Of a stretch of DNA of 34,405 nucleotides, positions 24,491-33,700 are shown one piece after another; the stretch's first letter is position 1, and every line of letters starts with the position of its first letter. The translations under genes and the position numbers were made by a program. This stretch comes from DATAXP01 sp036272935 (GTDB taxonomy: Bacteria > Planctomycetota > Planctomycetia > Pirellulales > PNKZ01). Location: NCBI GenBank assembly GCA_036272935.1, contig DATAXP010000158.1, positions 1 to 34,405 on the forward strand, written 5' to 3'. Below the pieces are notes generated by a model that made no database searches, was not told where the DNA came from, and was given only the letters and a program-made list of their open reading frames with translations.

Positions 24491-24607
24491 ATGGTTACGA
24501 TGCTTACCTCGGGCCAGCGCCGCAGGTTTATTGCTGCCGGCGTGGCAATGCTGGCGTGGATCGCGCTGCTGGCCCTGATGGCGATCCAAGAAATGGCGCA
24601 GCGATAA
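24491..24607 (+). CDS. 38-residue single-pass membrane protein
   Basis: Begins MVTMLTSGQRRRFIAAG, continues with one hydrophobic helix (VAMLAWIALLALMAI) and ends QEMAQR. A Shine-Dalgarno-like AGGA lies about ten bases upstream of ATG 24491, overlapping the end of the Minf_1886 gene region (12 bases separate the genes). The positive QRRR before the helix would orient the N-terminus to the cytoplasm. Its stop codon overlaps the A-run of the following hairpin. The function is unknown. The call rests on the ribosome site, the helix and the position as last gene of the cluster. Confidence 0.55.
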   Translation: MVTMLTSGQRRRFIAAGVAMLAWIALLALMAIQEMAQR

Positions 24608-24644
24608 AAAAAGCCGCGGCACCTCGTGCGTGAGATGCCGCGGC
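24606..24644 (-). terminator. Intrinsic terminator for the minus-strand operon
   Basis: On the minus strand a stem of GCCGCGGCA and TGCCGCGGC (24636-24644 with 24613-24621), extended by an inner CTC/GAG after one mismatch, is followed by seven T residues (24606-24612). This is a strong rho-independent terminator for transcripts coming leftward from the DUF1501 gene, about 300 bases past its stop. On the plus strand the T-tract is lacking, so it would be weak for the small membrane protein gene. Confidence 0.75.
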
Positions 24645-24938
24645 CTCGAAGAAGCAAACCTCTCGTCGATTGCGACGGTGGAGTCGCTGCGAGAAGGGCG
24701 AGACCGAGCGGTGCTAAGCACAGCCCTTATTGGTCCAGGCCCACGCATTTATGGTTAGGCACCCCCGACGGAATACAAGACAAGAGGCTTGGCTTGCGAA
24801 TAATTCGCTAGCAAGGGCCGCTTCTTGCGGCGTGAGATTACATCGGTCGTTGACCAATGAATTCTACACTGCAATCGCGCAAGAATGGCGCGAGCTGCTC
24901 AAGATTTTCGCCCGCTCGGCCGACGAGCTGCCGCATAA
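24645..24938. other. Gene-free 294-base stretch before the terminator
   Basis: No convincing protein is encoded on either strand, and motifs of SRP RNA, RNase P RNA, tmRNA or tRNA were not seen. On the minus strand it would be a long 3' untranslated region of the DUF1501 transcript ending in an intrinsic terminator, or a small RNA sharing that terminator. Confidence 0.45.
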
Positions 24939-26393
24939 TCAGACCAAAATGCGCTCGACGACTTTGCCGTGTACGTCGGTCAGGCGGTAGCGGCGGCCCT
25001 GGAACTTGAACACCAGCCGCGTGTGGTCGATGCCCAGACAGCGCAAGAGGGTCGCATTCAGGTCGTGTACGTGCACGCCGTCGCGGACCACGTTATAGCA
25101 GTAGTCGTCCGTCTCCCCGTAGGTGGTGCCGGGGCGAATGCCGCCGCCGGCCATCCACATCGTGAAGCAACGCGGATGATGGTCGCGGCCGAAGTTCGTG
25201 GCAGTCAACTTCCCCTGGCTGTACGTCGTGCGGCCGAACTCGCCTCCCCACACCACCAGCGTGTCATCCAGCAGGCCGCGGCGCTTGAGATCAGTGATCA
25301 GCGCCGCGCACGGTTGATCGACGTCGCCGGCTTGCAGCCGCACGTTCGACGGCAGGTTGTAATGTTGGTCCCACCCGCGATGATAAAGCTGGATGAATCG
25401 CACGCCGCGCTCGGCCAGCCGGCGCGCGAGCAGACAGTTCGCCGCGAACGTGCCGGGCGTGCGGGCATCAGGACCGTACAGATCGAATGTCTCGGCCGTC
25501 TCGCCGCGAGTGTCGGTGAGTTCGGGGACCGACGATTGCATGCGATAGGCCATCTCGTATTGCTTGATGCGCGTGTCGATCTCGGGGTCGAGCGTCGCGG
25601 CGTGCTGCTTACCGTTCAGCTCGGCCAGCGTGTCGAGCACGCGGCGGCGATCGTCGTCGGCCACGCCCTCAGGGTTCGAAAGGTACAGCACCGGGTCGCC
25701 GCTCGAACGGAAGCTGACTCCCTGGTGGTTCGACGGCAGGAAGCCGGCTCCCCACAACCGGGCGTACAACGGGTCCGCCGGCGAAATGGCGCTGCCGCGC
25801 GACGTGAGCACGACGAACGCCGGCAGGTCGCGGTTCTCGCTCCCCAGTCCGTAGCTCAGCCACGCGCCGAAGCTCGGCCGCCCCGGCTGCTGATGACCGG
25901 TTTGCAGGAAGGTGACGGCGGGATCGTGGTTGATCGCCTCGGTCTCGACGCTGCGGACGATGCACAAGTCGTCGGCCACGGTGCCCAGCTTCGGCAACAG
26001 TTCGCTCATCCACGCGCCACTGCGGCCGTGCTGGGCGAACTTGAACGGCGACGGCGCGACCGGCAGCGTCGTCTGCCGCGACGACATCGTCGTGAGCCGC
26101 TGATTCATACGCACCGACGCCGGCAAGTCCTCGCCATGCCGCGCGGCGAGCCCGGGCTTGTAGTCGAACAAGTCCATCTGGCTGGGGCCGCCGTGCATGA
26201 ACAGATAGATGATTCGCTTGGCCCGCGGCGGAAAGTGCGGCTTCGGGCCAAGCCCAGCGACGGCCGTCGCTGGGCTTCCGCTTGCCGACTCATCCAACAG
26301 CGACGCCAGCGCCGTGGCGCCGATCCCGGTGGCCGTGCGGCCGAAGAACTGCCGGCGGGTGAGCGCGATTTTTAGTTCGTCGAGCGGGTTCAT
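24939..26393 (-). CDS. DUF1501 family protein with Tat-type signal
   Basis: A 484-residue protein of the sulfatase-like DUF1501 family. The twin-arginine signal TRRQFFGRTATGIGATALAS (from residue 12) directs folded export. RIIYLFMHGGPSQMDLFDYK is the conserved start of the domain. RGVRFIQLYHRGWDQHYNLP, LVVWGGEFGRTTYSQGKLTA and GRDHHPRCFTMWMAGGGIRP are the other hallmark blocks, carrying the Asp/His residues of the alkaline-phosphatase-like fold. Residues 39-48 (SPATAVAGLG region) are encoded by a perfect 28-base palindrome. Its ATG overlaps the stop of the upstream DUF1549/DUF1553 gene (TAATG), the standard planctomycete pair in which the cytochrome and the DUF1501 partner are made together. 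The substrate is unknown, and polysaccharide breakdown is often suggested. Confidence 0.95.
   Translation of the reverse strand: MNPLDELKIALTRRQFFGRTATGIGATALASLLDESASGSPATAVAGLGPKPHFPPRAKRIIYLFMHGGPSQMDLFDYKPGLAARHGEDLPASVRMNQRLTTMSSRQTTLPVAPSPFKFAQHGRSGAWMSELLPKLGTVADDLCIVRSVETEAINHDPAVTFLQTGHQQPGRPSFGAWLSYGLGSENRDLPAFVVLTSRGSAISPADPLYARLWGAGFLPSNHQGVSFRSSGDPVLYLSNPEGVADDDRRRVLDTLAELNGKQHAATLDPEIDTRIKQYEMAYRMQSSVPELTDTRGETAETFDLYGPDARTPGTFAANCLLARRLAERGVRFIQLYHRGWDQHYNLPSNVRLQAGDVDQPCAALITDLKRRGLLDDTLVVWGGEFGRTTYSQGKLTATNFGRDHHPRCFTMWMAGGGIRPGTTYGETDDYCYNVVRDGVHVHDLNATLLRCLGIDHTRLVFKFQGRRYRLTDVHGKVVERILV
26250..26277. repeat. Perfect 28-base palindrome inside the DUF1501 gene
   Basis: The half-site is AAGCCCAGCGACGG, and the second half is its exact reverse complement with no loop. 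It falls in the linker between the Tat signal and the DUF1501 domain and translates to a small Ser/Ala/Gly peptide without breaking the frame. It resembles a REP-like dispersed element that has settled in a tolerant linker. Confidence 0.8.
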
Positions 26394-29300
26394 TAGTGCT
26401 GTGTCACCGTTTCGTCCAAGTTCAACAACACGCTGGCGACCATCGTCCAGGCGGCCAACTCGGTGCGCTCAAGTGCCGCATCGACCGGCGATTCCCCGGC
26501 CGCCAGCAACTTCTCGATTGCCTCTTGGCGTCCTCGATATGCAGTCCGTTCGTGTTCATAGAGCCGCACAAGCGCCGCCGCCTCGTCGTCGCTCGGCAGG
26601 CGTCCCGTCGCCCGGCGGAAGCCGTAGCCAACGCAACCCGTTGCTTCGCTGCTCGCTTGCATCATCCGCTGGGCAAGGTTCCGGGCCGCTTCGATATAGG
26701 TCACGTCGTTCAACAGCACCAAGGCTTGCAGCGGCGTGTTCGTGCGCGCACGGCGCACCGTGCAAATCTCGCGCGTGGGACCGTCGAACGCCAGCGTCAT
26801 CGGCGGCGGGGCCTGGCGCTTCCAGAACGTGTACAGGCTGCGGCGATACAGCGCCTCGCCGTGGTCCTGCACGTAAGTTTGATCGCCGTTGTACGAAACC
26901 GCCTCCCAGATGCCCGGGGGCTGGTAGGGCCGCACGCTCGGTCCGCCGATCCGCGCAACGAGCAAGCCGCTGGCGGCCAGCGCCTGATCTCGAATCAGCT
27001 CGGCCGCGAGTCGATAACGCGGACCACGCGCCAGCAGTCGATTGTCGGGATCGGCGGCCAGCAGCTTCGGCGTCAGCGACGAGGCCTGCCGGTAGGTCGC
27101 ACTGGTGACGATCCATCGCAGCAGCCGCTTCACATCCCAGCCGTGTCGCTGGAAATCGACCGCCAGCCAGTCGAGCAGTTCCGGATGCGTTGGCAGTTCG
27201 CCTTGTAGGCCGAAGTCGTTGGCCGTGCGCACCAGCCCCTCGCCGAACATCAGTTGCCAATAGCGGTTCACCGTCACGCGGGCCGCCAGCGGGTTTTGCG
27301 GCGACACCAGCCAACGGGCCAGGCCCAACCGATTGCGAGGCTCGTCGGCCGGCCACATGCCCAGCGCCGCCGGCACGCCGGGCTGGACTTCGTCGCCCGG
27401 CTGATCGTATTGACCGCGCACCAACAAGTGCGTTTCGCGAGGGCTTTCCATCTCGTGCATGACAGGAGCGGAGATCACCTCGCTTTTCAGCGTCGCTTCT
27501 TGCTCGCGCAGCGACGCCAGCTCGGCCGCCAGCTTCCGTTGCTCGTCAGTCCCTTCGTGTTCGATGTAATAGCCTTCGAGCTGATCGCGTTGCTGCGTGC
27601 AGCGCTTGGCCACCGGCAGCGCGATCGCCCCGCCGAGCATGTCGCGCCAGTAGATCGCGTCGATCTCGGCGGCCGAGAGCGCCCGATCGTAGAGCCGCAA
27701 CTCGTCCATGCCCCCCTCGTAGCCGATGCCCATCCCCTTCCAGGCGATCCGCCACGGCTCGTCGGTCGCCATCGAGCCATCAAGCGTGTCGCGGCGGACT
27801 TTCACGCGCTGCGGCTTACCATCGACATACAGCTTCAGTCCCGCCGCCTTGCCATTGCCGTCGTAGGTGACGACCAGTTGCTTCCACAGGCCTCTGCCGG
27901 CGAACGATTGTTCGGCGACAATCTCGATCGCCTGGTGCCCCCAAGTGTGAACCAGGTGCACGCGCGGCTGCGACTTGTACCAGGTGATCTCAAAGCCGCG
28001 GGCGTCGGCAGTCGAAGCCATTTTCGAGACGATGCACGTGCTCGGCAACGAGCCGTTCTTAAGCCACGTGGCGATGGTGAATGGCTGCGTGCGTTCGAGC
28101 TTCAATCCGTCGAACTCAACGTACTGCGTGGCATCGAACGTCGCCGCTCGACCAGAAACCCCGTCGGCATAGTCGATCGTGCCGACGACGTTGCTCGGCA
28201 GCGCATCGGGTCCACGATCTTCGCTGCGCTCCTCGAAATCAAAATGCGCCGCCAGTCCATCGACCGCGGGCGGCTCGAGCTTCGCCAGCAGCGTTTTCTC
28301 CCACACGGCAATCGCCTTTTTCAGTTCGCTGATCCCCGCCTTGCTCTCGGCCTCGCACGCCTTGCATTTCTCGCTCAGTTCGGCGAGCTGCTGCTTCTGT
28401 TCGGACGTGGGCAGCGACAACAGCGGCGGCGGTCCGGCGGTATCCTTGACAAGGCCTTTCTCTTCGACGGTGTTGAAACAGGCGAACAGCTCGTAGTATT
28501 CGCGCTGGCTTACGGGATCGTATTTGTGGTCGTGGCAGCGAGCGCAGCCGACGGTGAGGCCCAGCCAAACGGTGGTTGTCGTGTCGACGCGATCGACGAC
28601 GTAGCCGGTGCGGTACTCCTCGTCGATCACGCCGCTTTCGTTCGTGACCATGTGATTGCGATTGAAGCCGGTCGCAATCCGATCGTCGTTCCTGGCGTCG
28701 GGCAAAAGGTCGCCGGCGAGTTGCTCGACGGTAAAGCGGTCGAACGGCATGTTCTTGTTGAACGCCGCAATCACCCAGTCGCGCCACGGCCACGAGTGGC
28801 GCGGCGAGTCGTAGTAGTAACCGTTGGTGTCGGCGTAACGCGCGGCGTCGAGCCATTCGAGCGCCAGCCGTTCACCATAGCGCGGAGAGTCCAGGAGCCG
28901 ATCGACCAGCTTTTCGTAGGCATCGGCCGAGCGGTCGGCCACAAAGGCGTCGATCTCTTCGGGCGTCGGCGGCAGGCCGGAGAGGTCGAGCGACAGCCGG
29001 CGAATGAGCGTCTCGCGCCACGCCTCGGCCGAGGGCTTCATGCCGCGCGATTCCAGTTCGGCCAGAATGAAATGATCGATCGGGCCGCGTGGCCAGCCGC
29101 GCTGCTTGACTTGCGGGATCGGTTCCTCGCGCGGCGGAATAAACGCCCAGTGCGGCTGGTACTCGGCTCCTTCTTCGATCCACCGTCGGACCAACTCGAT
29201 TTCGACCGCCGTTAGCTCAAGCTGCGACTCGGCCGGTGGCATCCGTTCGTCGGCGTGTTTGGCCGAGATCCGCCGATACACTTCGCTCTCGGCGGGCTTG

Positions 29301-29569
29301 CCCGGCACAATCGCACGGCAGGCCGGCTTCGGCGAGACGGCATCTTCGCGACGATCGAGCCGCAGGTCGGCCTCGCGATGGGCCGCATCGGGACCGTGGC
29401 AGCGAAAGCATTTGTCCGAAAGGATCGGACGGATATCACGGTTGAAGCTGAGCCGCGGCTGCTGCTGAGGCTCGCCGGCAAAACTGGCCGCGGTCACGGT
29501 CCACAGGCAGCAACTTGCTGCGGCAAAACAACAAACGAGGCGGGGGAGCACGGTCACACACTCTCTCAA
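26393..29569 (-). CDS. DUF1549/DUF1553 planctomycete cytochrome with internal LamG domain
   Basis: A 1058-residue exported protein. After the signal peptide (to about residue 31) comes the PSCyt1 haem motif CFRCH (54-58), then the DUF1549 domain (GPIDHFILAELESRGMKPSA, GLPPTPEEIDAFVAD, RYGERLALEWLDAARYADTN), a second haem motif CARCH (342-346, followed by DHKYDP), and a coiled-coil-like stretch. A concanavalin/LamG domain spans ~430-645 (HFDFEERSEDRGP, GMDELRLYDRALSAAEIDAI), and the DUF1553 domain follows (NPLAARVTVNRYWQLMFGEG, PLQALVLLNDVTYIEAARNL). Such proteins are thought to act on polysaccharides or their products outside the cytoplasm. The start is uncertain: TTG 29569 is the longest, and GTG 29557 or 29551 are equally possible. 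It is coupled to the DUF1501 gene. Confidence 0.95.
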   Translation of the reverse strand: MRECVTVLPRLVCCFAAASCCLWTVTAASFAGEPQQQPRLSFNRDIRPILSDKCFRCHGPDAAHREADLRLDRREDAVSPKPACRAIVPGKPAESEVYRRISAKHADERMPPAESQLELTAVEIELVRRWIEEGAEYQPHWAFIPPREEPIPQVKQRGWPRGPIDHFILAELESRGMKPSAEAWRETLIRRLSLDLSGLPPTPEEIDAFVADRSADAYEKLVDRLLDSPRYGERLALEWLDAARYADTNGYYYDSPRHSWPWRDWVIAAFNKNMPFDRFTVEQLAGDLLPDARNDDRIATGFNRNHMVTNESGVIDEEYRTGYVVDRVDTTTTVWLGLTVGCARCHDHKYDPVSQREYYELFACFNTVEEKGLVKDTAGPPPLLSLPTSEQKQQLAELSEKCKACEAESKAGISELKKAIAVWEKTLLAKLEPPAVDGLAAHFDFEERSEDRGPDALPSNVVGTIDYADGVSGRAATFDATQYVEFDGLKLERTQPFTIATWLKNGSLPSTCIVSKMASTADARGFEITWYKSQPRVHLVHTWGHQAIEIVAEQSFAGRGLWKQLVVTYDGNGKAAGLKLYVDGKPQRVKVRRDTLDGSMATDEPWRIAWKGMGIGYEGGMDELRLYDRALSAAEIDAIYWRDMLGGAIALPVAKRCTQQRDQLEGYYIEHEGTDEQRKLAAELASLREQEATLKSEVISAPVMHEMESPRETHLLVRGQYDQPGDEVQPGVPAALGMWPADEPRNRLGLARWLVSPQNPLAARVTVNRYWQLMFGEGLVRTANDFGLQGELPTHPELLDWLAVDFQRHGWDVKRLLRWIVTSATYRQASSLTPKLLAADPDNRLLARGPRYRLAAELIRDQALAASGLLVARIGGPSVRPYQPPGIWEAVSYNGDQTYVQDHGEALYRRSLYTFWKRQAPPPMTLAFDGPTREICTVRRARTNTPLQALVLLNDVTYIEAARNLAQRMMQASSEATGCVGYGFRRATGRLPSDDEAAALVRLYEHERTAYRGRQEAIEKLLAAGESPVDAALERTELAAWTMVASVLLNLDETVTQH

Positions 29570-29608
29570 AAGGCGGGCCTGGGCGTGCGAGAGAACGTGA
29601 ATTCACTT

Positions 29609-29637
29609 TTGATCGCATATCCCGCCGTGCCTGTCAA
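29609..29637 (-). promoter_or_regulatory. Weak candidate promoter for the DUF1549-DUF1501 pair
   Basis: On the minus strand a perfect TTGACA (29632-29637) is followed after 17 bases by GATCAA (29609-29614), which matches TATAAT at only three positions. It lies in the 99-base gap after floA and about 40 bases before the start, so the place is right but the -10 is poor. Confidence 0.3.
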
Positions 29638-29668
29638 GGAAATTCGGGCACCAAGACGCCGAACGCCT

Positions 29669-30637
29669 TTACTTCGCCGCGCGCTCGTCGAAATTTCCTT
29701 CGCGGAAGGCGGTGGCAATGGCCATCGGCACCTCGGCCTCGGCCATCACCACGCGGGCACGGTTCTCGGCCGTCTTGGCGCGCATTTCCTGTTCGAGGGC
29801 CCGGGCCATGGCGTTGCGCTCGGCGGCGCGGGCCTGGGCAACGCGCGTGTCGGCCTCGGCCTGATCGGCTTGCAGCCGGGCGCCGATGTTTTCTCCCACG
29901 TCGATATCGGCAATGTCGATCGACACGATCTCGAATGCCGTCTGGGCGTCGAGCCCGCGATCGAGCACGGCCTTGCTGATGACGTTCGGGTTCTCCATCA
30001 CTTCCAGGTGCGTTTCGCTCGAGCCGATGGCGGTGATGATCCCCTCGCCGACGCGGGCGATCACTGTCTCCTCGGTCGCTCCGCCGATAAGCTGCTTCAG
30101 ATTGGTGCGCACGGTGACGCGAGCGCGAATCTTCAACTCGACGCCGTTCTTGGCGATCGCGCTGAGCGTGCCTTTGCTCGAGCGTTGCTCGGGGCAGTCG
30201 ATCACCTTGGGATAGACGCTGGTCTGCACCGCCTCGAGCACGTCGCGGCCGGCCAGATCGATTGCCGCCGCACGATCGAAATCAAGATCGATGTCGGCGC
30301 GGTGGGCGGCGATGATGGCGCGGATCACCCCCGGCACGTTCCCGCCGGCCAGGTAATGAGCCTCCAGCCTGCGCGTCGTTACGCCTGCCGTCGGGTCGTT
30401 GCCCAGGCCGGCTTGCAGGGCCATGATCTTCGAGCGCACGATCACGCGCGCGTCGACTTGCCGCAACGACATGCCCACCAGGCTGAAGAAGGTCACCCGG
30501 GCGTTCGACATGTACGCCTGGAACCACAGGCTGCCGTACAACAAAAACAAAAACGCCAGCACCAACGCCAGCACGCCGAGCACCAAGGCGCCCAGGACGA
30601 ACAAGGCTGGATTACCTGACAATTGCTGCCAAGGCAT
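29669..30637 (-). CDS. floA: Flotillin-like protein FloA
   Basis: A 322-residue membrane-associated scaffold protein of the UPF0365/FloA family, which organises lipid-raft-like membrane domains. The N-terminal hydrophobic hairpin (ALFVLGALVLGVLALVLAFL) precedes the PHB-like domain with FFSLVGMSLRQVDARVIVRS, RLEAHYLAGGNVPGVIRAII and DRAAAIDLAGRDVLEAV. The C-terminal flotillin part has FEIVSIDIADIDVGENIGAR and then an Ala/Glu-rich helix (QADQAEADTRVAQARAAERN), ending with AIATAFREGN. ATG 30637 is chosen because the family start lies there. GGAGG lies about 13 bases upstream, longer than ideal. It is flanked on the same strand by the PVC-type haem gene and the DUF1549 gene, but 97-99-base gaps on both sides leave operon membership open. 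Confidence 0.95.
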   Translation of the reverse strand: MPWQQLSGNPALFVLGALVLGVLALVLAFLFLLYGSLWFQAYMSNARVTFFSLVGMSLRQVDARVIVRSKIMALQAGLGNDPTAGVTTRRLEAHYLAGGNVPGVIRAIIAAHRADIDLDFDRAAAIDLAGRDVLEAVQTSVYPKVIDCPEQRSSKGTLSAIAKNGVELKIRARVTVRTNLKQLIGGATEETVIARVGEGIITAIGSSETHLEVMENPNVISKAVLDRGLDAQTAFEIVSIDIADIDVGENIGARLQADQAEADTRVAQARAAERNAMARALEQEMRAKTAENRARVVMAEAEVPMAIATAFREGNFDERAAK

Positions 30638-30736
30638 ATTCGCTTGCTGCCTCCGCTGCTGAGAAGTCCGTTGCCCCCACCACACACCGAGAGCATAGCC
30701 GATCGGCGACGCGTTGGCACGTCCGCACAGCCTGGA

Positions 30737-33700
30737 TCATTTATTCAGGGGCCGCAAGCGGACGGTTTTCAAGTCGAGCAGGGCACCGTGAATCTTGCCG
30801 CCGGCGCGGAAGTCGATGCGGTGCAGGCCAGCGGCGAGCGCGATTCTTCCGGCCAACTGCACACGGTACTCGTCCCAGGTATGCGTTCCCACGACCGTGC
30901 CGGTGAGCCGGTTCCCGTCAACGGTGAGTTGCCAGGTGTTGCCGGCCGAGTCGTCGCCGCAGGCGTACTCGAACGACGCCTCGTACGGTCCTGGCCGCGA
31001 AACGTCGATCGTCCACACGGCATGATCCGCCTCGCTGCGCCAGAAGCCGAGATTGTCGTAGCGGCTTTCCAATTCGAGCGTCGGGCCGTAAATCTCGGCC
31101 TGCTGCGGCATCAGGTAGAATTCGCCTCGCAGCGCTTCGGGCTTCACCACCGCCGGACGGTTGCCGGCGAACTCCTTGCGCGGCAGCGCGCTGCGGCCCA
31201 GCAAGGCAAACACATCAGCCAGGTCCTGCCGCGACAAATCCTTCTCCAACCCCTCGGGCATCAGCGATTTGGTCGAGCTTGCCAGTTCTTCGAGGTCCGC
31301 GCGGGCCAGCGGAATTTCCTTTCCTTCGGCGGCCAACAACGTCACGCCGGTGCCGCTCTCGGCGGCGAGCATGCCCGTGTAGACGAGCCCGTCGGTGGTG
31401 ATCGCCGTGTAGTTGATGAACTTCGCCTCGACCGCACGGTTCGGATCGAGCACCGCCACCAGCAAGGCCGCCGGAGATTTATCGGTCAGCGCAGTCAGGT
31501 CGGGACCGACAGCATGCCCCACGTTGCCGAGCTTGTGGCACGCCGAGCAGCGCCTGTTGAATACCTCGGCGCCGTGGGCCGCGTCGCCCGAAAGCGCGAG
31601 CACGTCGCGGTATTGCTCGACGACCTTCGCCCGGTCAGTGTTCCGTGCCGCCGCCAACAGCGCGGCCGCCCGCTTGGCGACCGTGGCATCCTTGCTCTCG
31701 ACGAGCCGCTCGACGCGCGCGGCATCGATCTCGGCCGGCTGAATTTCGCCGCGCTCGATCGCATCGAGCAAGGCATTGGTGGACAGCGGCCGAGCCAGGA
31801 GCGCATCGAGCACCTGTCCGCGGACCACTGGGCCGAAGGTTCGCCATTGACCGAGCAGCATCGACGGTACGCGGGGATCGCCCTGGCGCACCAGCGTTGT
31901 CAGCGCGGCAGCTTGCAACGGCGGCGGCGTCTGAGGACCGAGCAGCCCGGCAAGCAGCGTCAAGTCGCAATCACGCGCCGCGGCGTCACGGCCCAGAAGT
32001 TGTAAGGCCGCGATCCGATCGGACTCGGCCGTTGGCGGTTGAGCTGCCACGGTGCGCGCCCAGGCGAACATCGCCGCCAGTTTGTTCAGCTCCACCCTAA
32101 GCGGCTCGCCTGCCTGCTGCTGATACGCGGCCAGCGTGAGCTTCCGCCGAGCGAGCGCATCGGCGAGCGAGCCAACGATGCCGATCTGCCACGGAGCGTA
32201 GCGGCCGGCGGACGGTGTCACTGCCCTGGCGACGATCGCTGCGAGCGTCGCTTGATCGCCGAGCGCAACGGCCATCGTCGTTAGCTTTTCAATCAGTTCG
32301 GCATGCTTCTGCAGCTCGCTTGCCGCGAGAACCACCTTGGCGATGCCGCCGAGAGTCTCGCGGTTCACCGAGCTCATGACTGCGCCGACGATGAATGGAT
32401 CACCACTGTCGCCGAGCGCGATGTTGCCCAACACCGCTCCGGCGCGCGCATCGTCCCAGTTGCCCAGCGTACACGCGACTTGCAGCTGGACTTGCGCGTC
32501 AGGATCGTCGGCGAGTTTGGTCAATCGTTCGCCTAAAGCTGGCGTTGAACCGAGAATCGGCTCCGCAAGGCCGACCGCGAGCCGCCGCACGCCAGAATGC
32601 TCGTCGCCCAACGGCGCCGCGAGCACGTCGGCGTCGATGGCGCCGAGGCCGCCGAGCGCAGCCAGGGCGGTAAGCCGCGTTTGTGCGCGCTTGGCTGAAC
32701 GAACGAACTGCCGCAACGTCTCGACCGCCGCACGATCACCGCGTTCAACGATTCGTCGATGTACCATGTCGCGCGTCGTGCCGTTGGGTGTGTCGAGCGC
32801 GGCAACGAGCGCTGGCGTATCGAGTTGGTCGAGGCGCGGAATCGCTCGCGGCCGTTTGTCGCTGGGGAACACACGGTAGATGCGTCCGCGGTCGTGGCCA
32901 GAGCGCACGTCGAGCTTCTCTTGCCACTGGTGCGGAATCCATTGCGGATGCTCGATCACCAGGCGGTACATATCGGCAACCCACAGCGCGCCGTCGGGGC
33001 CGGTGCGCACCATGACGGGACGCGACCAGGGATCGGTCGAAGCCAGAAACTCGCTGCGCTTCTCGTCGGCAGCACGGTGGCTGGTGAACGTCGCGCCTGC
33101 GGGCGACAGCATCTCGCGGTGGACCAGGTTGTGCACCGGCTCGCAGACGAACGAATTGCCGGCGAACCCGGGGCCGAACAACTCGTCGCGGTAGAATGTC
33201 TCGCCGCAGGCGCTGGTGAAGCGATTGACCTTATTCAGATCGTTGAAGCGAGCAACGGCGGGGCTGCGCGGATAAATCGGCGCCGCTCCCGGCACGCTCG
33301 GCACCTCGGCCGTGGTGTGCGGCGGCGGCAGATGCGGGTTGCGGCGCAGATACTCATCGGCCAACACATAGTGCGACAGCGGCTGGCTGTTCTTGGTGCC
33401 GAACCAGTTCCCCCAATCGTCGCGCTCGCGGATGAATTGCGTTTGGCCGGTCTGCGGATCGATCAAGCCTTGATCCGGACGGATGCGAAAGTCGCGACCA
33501 GACACGCTCACCTCTTTGCCGGTGAGCTTCGATTCGATCTCGCCGCCGCTGCTGCCGCCGCTGGCGCAGTGGATCCAATTGTCGAGCCCCCAGCGCAGAC
33601 CGTTCATGCGGTGCTGCTGATTGCCTTCCGCAAAGCCGAGGTACAGTGTCTTGCGCACGTCGGCGCGGCCGTCGCCATCGGTGTCTTCCGCATACAGAAT

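Noticed and set aside
24645..24938. SRP RNA, RNase P RNA, tmRNA or tRNA
   Set aside because: The conserved core words of these RNAs were not found on either strand.
24969..26375. 468-residue plus-strand frame opposite the DUF1501 gene
   Set aside because: An antisense shadow with composition typical of reversed GC-rich coding. The minus strand has every DUF1501 motif.
27254..29215. 653-residue plus-strand frame opposite the DUF1549/DUF1553 gene
   Set aside because: An antisense shadow with no motifs. The opposite frame is a complete family member.
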